Assembly (NCBI GenBank): GCA_937860165.1
Contig: CALMBE010000740.1
Span: 1-6,239 of the forward strand
Source: an uncultured Planctomycetaceae bacterium
GTDB taxonomy: Bacteria > Planctomycetota > Planctomycetia > Pirellulales > Lacipirellulaceae
Reading direction: 5' to 3'
DNA length: 6,239 nt
In this document: in pieces, positions 4,627 to 6,239 of the stretch
Numbering within the stretch: the stretch's first letter is position 1
Layout: each line of letters starts with the position of its first letter
The notes under the pieces: generated by a model
Databases searched by the model: none
What the model was told of the DNA's origin: nothing
What the model saw: the letters and a program-made list of their open reading frames with translations, nothing else
Translations under genes and position numbers: made by a program

Positions 4627-6102
4627 ATGAATCACTACAGAATGTCTGTAACAAAACTTATCTGCGGTTGCGCTGCGACCCTGTCCGTCGTTTCCTTCGC
4701 CTGGGCGGTCCCCTTGGCTCCGATTCCCAGGGGTGACATCGCCATCCGACTCTTACCGGTGGCCACTGGTTTGGGGGCCCCCGACTATGGCATTAATCCC
4801 CCGGGCGATACCGAGCGGATGTTCGTGATCGAACAGAATGGATTACTCCTGGTGATGGAGAATGGCGCGGTGCTTCCCACGCCGGCTCTCGATATGCGGA
4901 GCCTCGTGTCGCCTCCCTTCAATCCGGCCAATGCGAACGACGAACGTGGATTTTTAGGTTTGGCTTTTCATCCTGGCTATTTCGACGATGCCAGTCCAGG
5001 TTACCGAACGCTGTACACCTTTTCCACGGAACCTGTTAATTCTCCTACCTATGCGGCACCGAACGGGGCCGTGCAGAACTTTCAGACTGCGGTCAATGAA
5101 TGGAAGGTCAGCGCCACAGATCCCAATGTGGTCGATCCCGCCTCTCGTCGTTCGATCATTACCTTTGGCAAGAACGCCAATAATCATAATGGGGGAACAA
5201 TTGCCTTCGGTCCGGATGGTTACCTGTATCTCGCACTCGGCGATGGAGGCAACGCCAACGACGTGGGTGCCAGCCATATCGAGCCCGGTGGCAATGCTCA
5301 GAATCTTTCCACTCCCTTGGGAAAAATGCTGCGGTTCGACCCACTCAGCCCTGCACTCACACCCGTTAGTTTGGATCCGGTCAGCACCAACGGCCAGTAT
5401 CGCATCCCAACCACCAATCCATTTCAAGGCCCCGGCCAAGTGCCAGAAACCTTTGCCTACGGCTTCCGCAATCCGTATCGGTTTGCCTTCGACACCGTGG
5501 GTGGCGACCTCATTCTGGCCGACGTGGGGCAAAACACGATTGAGGAAATTGACCGTGTCGTCCTGGGGGGCAACTACGGCTGGGCAATCAAAGAGGGGAC
5601 TTTCCTGTTCAATCGCACGAATCCGGGGGCAGGGACCGTGGGCGCCAATAGCCCTGGTGCTCCGATGGGCTTGATCGACCCCATTTCTGGTCCCATGGGA
5701 ACACTCCAATACGACCATGGCGATGGAATCTCGATTACCGGGGGATTCGTCTATCGTGGATCGGGAATTCCTGAACTCTATGGCAAGTATGTGTTCGGTG
5801 ACCTGGCTATTCGCAACGCTCCACCGCGGGTCGATGGCCGACTCTTTTACGCCGACCTCACCACGGGCGAGCTCAAAGAGTTTAAGCTCCCCTACCTCGT
5901 CGATCAAAAACTCCCCAATGGCCTCACGGTTCACGGCTTTGGTCAAGATGGTAGCGGCGAGCTATACGCTATGGTCACCAATACACCTGCCAACGGCACA
6001 GGGGGGATCATCTACAAACTGATCGCCGTGCCGGAACCTACGTCGCTGGTTCTACTTGCGGGACTGTGTCTGACGGTGATCACTCGTCGACAGACAAGGT
6101 GA
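4627..6102 (+). CDS. Secreted PQQ-dependent sugar dehydrogenase-like protein with PEP-CTERM tail
   Basis: The 491-residue protein has a signal peptide (basic/polar 1-10, hydrophobic 11-25, likely cut after AWA at 25-27). It then has a six-bladed beta-propeller of the glucose/sorbosone dehydrogenase family at about 38-465. Landmarks are DERGFLGLAFHPGY (105-118), NNHNGG (185-190) with His187 at the place of the catalytic His of Acinetobacter soluble glucose dehydrogenase, GPDGYLYLALGDGG (195-208), YGFRNPYRFAFD (278-289), ADVGQNTIEEID (298-309) and GDGISITGGFVYRG (365-378). The end is PEP-CTERM: PEP at 469-471, hydrophobic 472-486, RRQTR. Family members oxidise aldoses or related carbonyl sugars with PQQ and Ca2+, but many relatives have no proven substrate. 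No cytochrome domain is fused, so the electron acceptor is unknown. Predicted exosortase processing would place it at the surface. The 352-base gap and own strong ribosome binding site argue for a separate transcript. Confidence 0.92.
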   Translation: MNHYRMSVTKLICGCAATLSVVSFAWAVPLAPIPRGDIAIRLLPVATGLGAPDYGINPPGDTERMFVIEQNGLLLVMENGAVLPTPALDMRSLVSPPFNPANANDERGFLGLAFHPGYFDDASPGYRTLYTFSTEPVNSPTYAAPNGAVQNFQTAVNEWKVSATDPNVVDPASRRSIITFGKNANNHNGGTIAFGPDGYLYLALGDGGNANDVGASHIEPGGNAQNLSTPLGKMLRFDPLSPALTPVSLDPVSTNGQYRIPTTNPFQGPGQVPETFAYGFRNPYRFAFDTVGGDLILADVGQNTIEEIDRVVLGGNYGWAIKEGTFLFNRTNPGAGTVGANSPGAPMGLIDPISGPMGTLQYDHGDGISITGGFVYRGSGIPELYGKYVFGDLAIRNAPPRVDGRLFYADLTTGELKEFKLPYLVDQKLPNGLTVHGFGQDGSGELYAMVTNTPANGTGGIIYKLIAVPEPTSLVLLAGLCLTVITRRQTR

Positions 6103-6142
6103 CCCTCGCTGGGGATCAACAGGGCCTATCAGTTATTCAAGC

Positions 6143-6239
6143 TTGGGGGGGGGTGCCATGGCCACAGCGGTACTCCGCTGTGGCCATGTTTGCTCGGAGG
6201 TTCTCATGCCCACACCGGCGTACCGGCGTGGCACCCCAA
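6143..6239. repeat. Composite hairpin element with outer inverted repeat
   Basis: GGGGTGCCA (6150-6158) is the exact inverted complement of TGGCACCCC (6229-6237), and TT before the left G-run mirrors AA after the right arm. Between them are two hairpins: a perfect 14-pair stem at 6157-6170/6175-6188 with loop TACT, and a nine-position stem at 6210-6218/6223-6231 with one A-C mismatch and loop CGTA. The left arm carries a run of nine Gs (6145-6153) against four Cs on the right. Such GTGCCA...TGGCAC hairpin pairs recur, as I recall, between planctomycete genes. The element may continue past the window end. Confidence 0.55.
6157..6188 (+). terminator. Strong 14-pair hairpin after the sugar dehydrogenase gene
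   Basis: CATGGCCACAGCGG pairs perfectly with CCGCTGTGGCCATG around a TACT loop, about 55 bases beyond the stop codon. It is the strongest hairpin in the window and could stall polymerase or protect the mRNA 3' end. Only TTT follows nearby (6189-6191), so as an intrinsic terminator it is atypical. It forms the first half of the composite element described for 6143-6239. Confidence 0.4.

Noticed and set aside
4627..4705. Lipoprotein signal in the sugar dehydrogenase N-terminus (Cys13 and Cys15)
   Set aside because: The residues before the Cys (L-I-C-G-C) fit the lipobox poorly, and AWA at 25-27 gives a good ordinary signal peptidase site.
4954..5946. Long minus-strand open frame (330 codons) opposite the sugar dehydrogenase gene
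   Set aside because: It is antisense to a well-supported propeller gene, and its translation has no recognisable domain or low-complexity logic of its own.
1..6239. CRISPR array, tRNA or rRNA genes, insertion sequence with transposase
   Set aside because: No regularly spaced direct repeats, no tRNA-like cloverleaf with a CCA end, no rRNA signature and no transposase-like protein were seen on either strand.

Overview
The window looks like chromosomal DNA from a planctomycete, most likely of the Pirellulales. Three things point there. One is a Tat-exported DUF1501 protein of the kind abundant in Planctomycetes. The second is a secreted protein joining dockerin-type calcium loops to a PEP-CTERM tail. 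The third is a set of intergenic spacers full of short GC-rich hairpins. The assignment rests on family recognition, not on a search.

Layout. (1) 31-1488, plus strand: Tat-exported DUF1501 protein. The first 9-13 bases may be the end of an upstream partner gene. (2) 1489-1591: convergent spacer with two hairpins. (3) 1592-2827, minus strand: glgC, glucose-1-phosphate adenylyltransferase. (4) 2828-3497: a divergent region with a candidate glgC promoter, a perfect 8-1-8 palindrome, a terminator-like stem with a competing upstream stem, a probable small gene (3126-3335) and two more hairpins. (5) 3498-4274, plus strand: secreted dockerin/PEP-CTERM protein. (6) 4275-4626: a 352-base spacer with a hairpin, a 126-base nested inverted-repeat element, and further stem-loops ahead of a very strong ribosome binding site. 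(7) 4627-6102, plus strand: secreted PQQ-dependent sugar dehydrogenase-like protein, also ending in PEP-CTERM. (8) 6103-6239: a composite element of two hairpins inside an outer inverted repeat, whose right arm ends two bases before the window edge.

The genes do not form one pathway. GlgC makes ADP-glucose for glycogen in the cytoplasm. The DUF1501 protein is exported folded and its activity is unknown. The two PEP-CTERM proteins share a predicted exosortase-dependent route to the cell surface, but the 352-base spacer suggests separate transcripts. No exosortase, PQQ synthesis gene or cytochrome partner lies in the window.

No clearly new multi-gene system is visible. The parts most worth a second look are the terminator/antiterminator-like structure at 3002-3094, which has no upstream gene on its strand, the small gene behind it, and the repeated hairpin architecture of the spacers.
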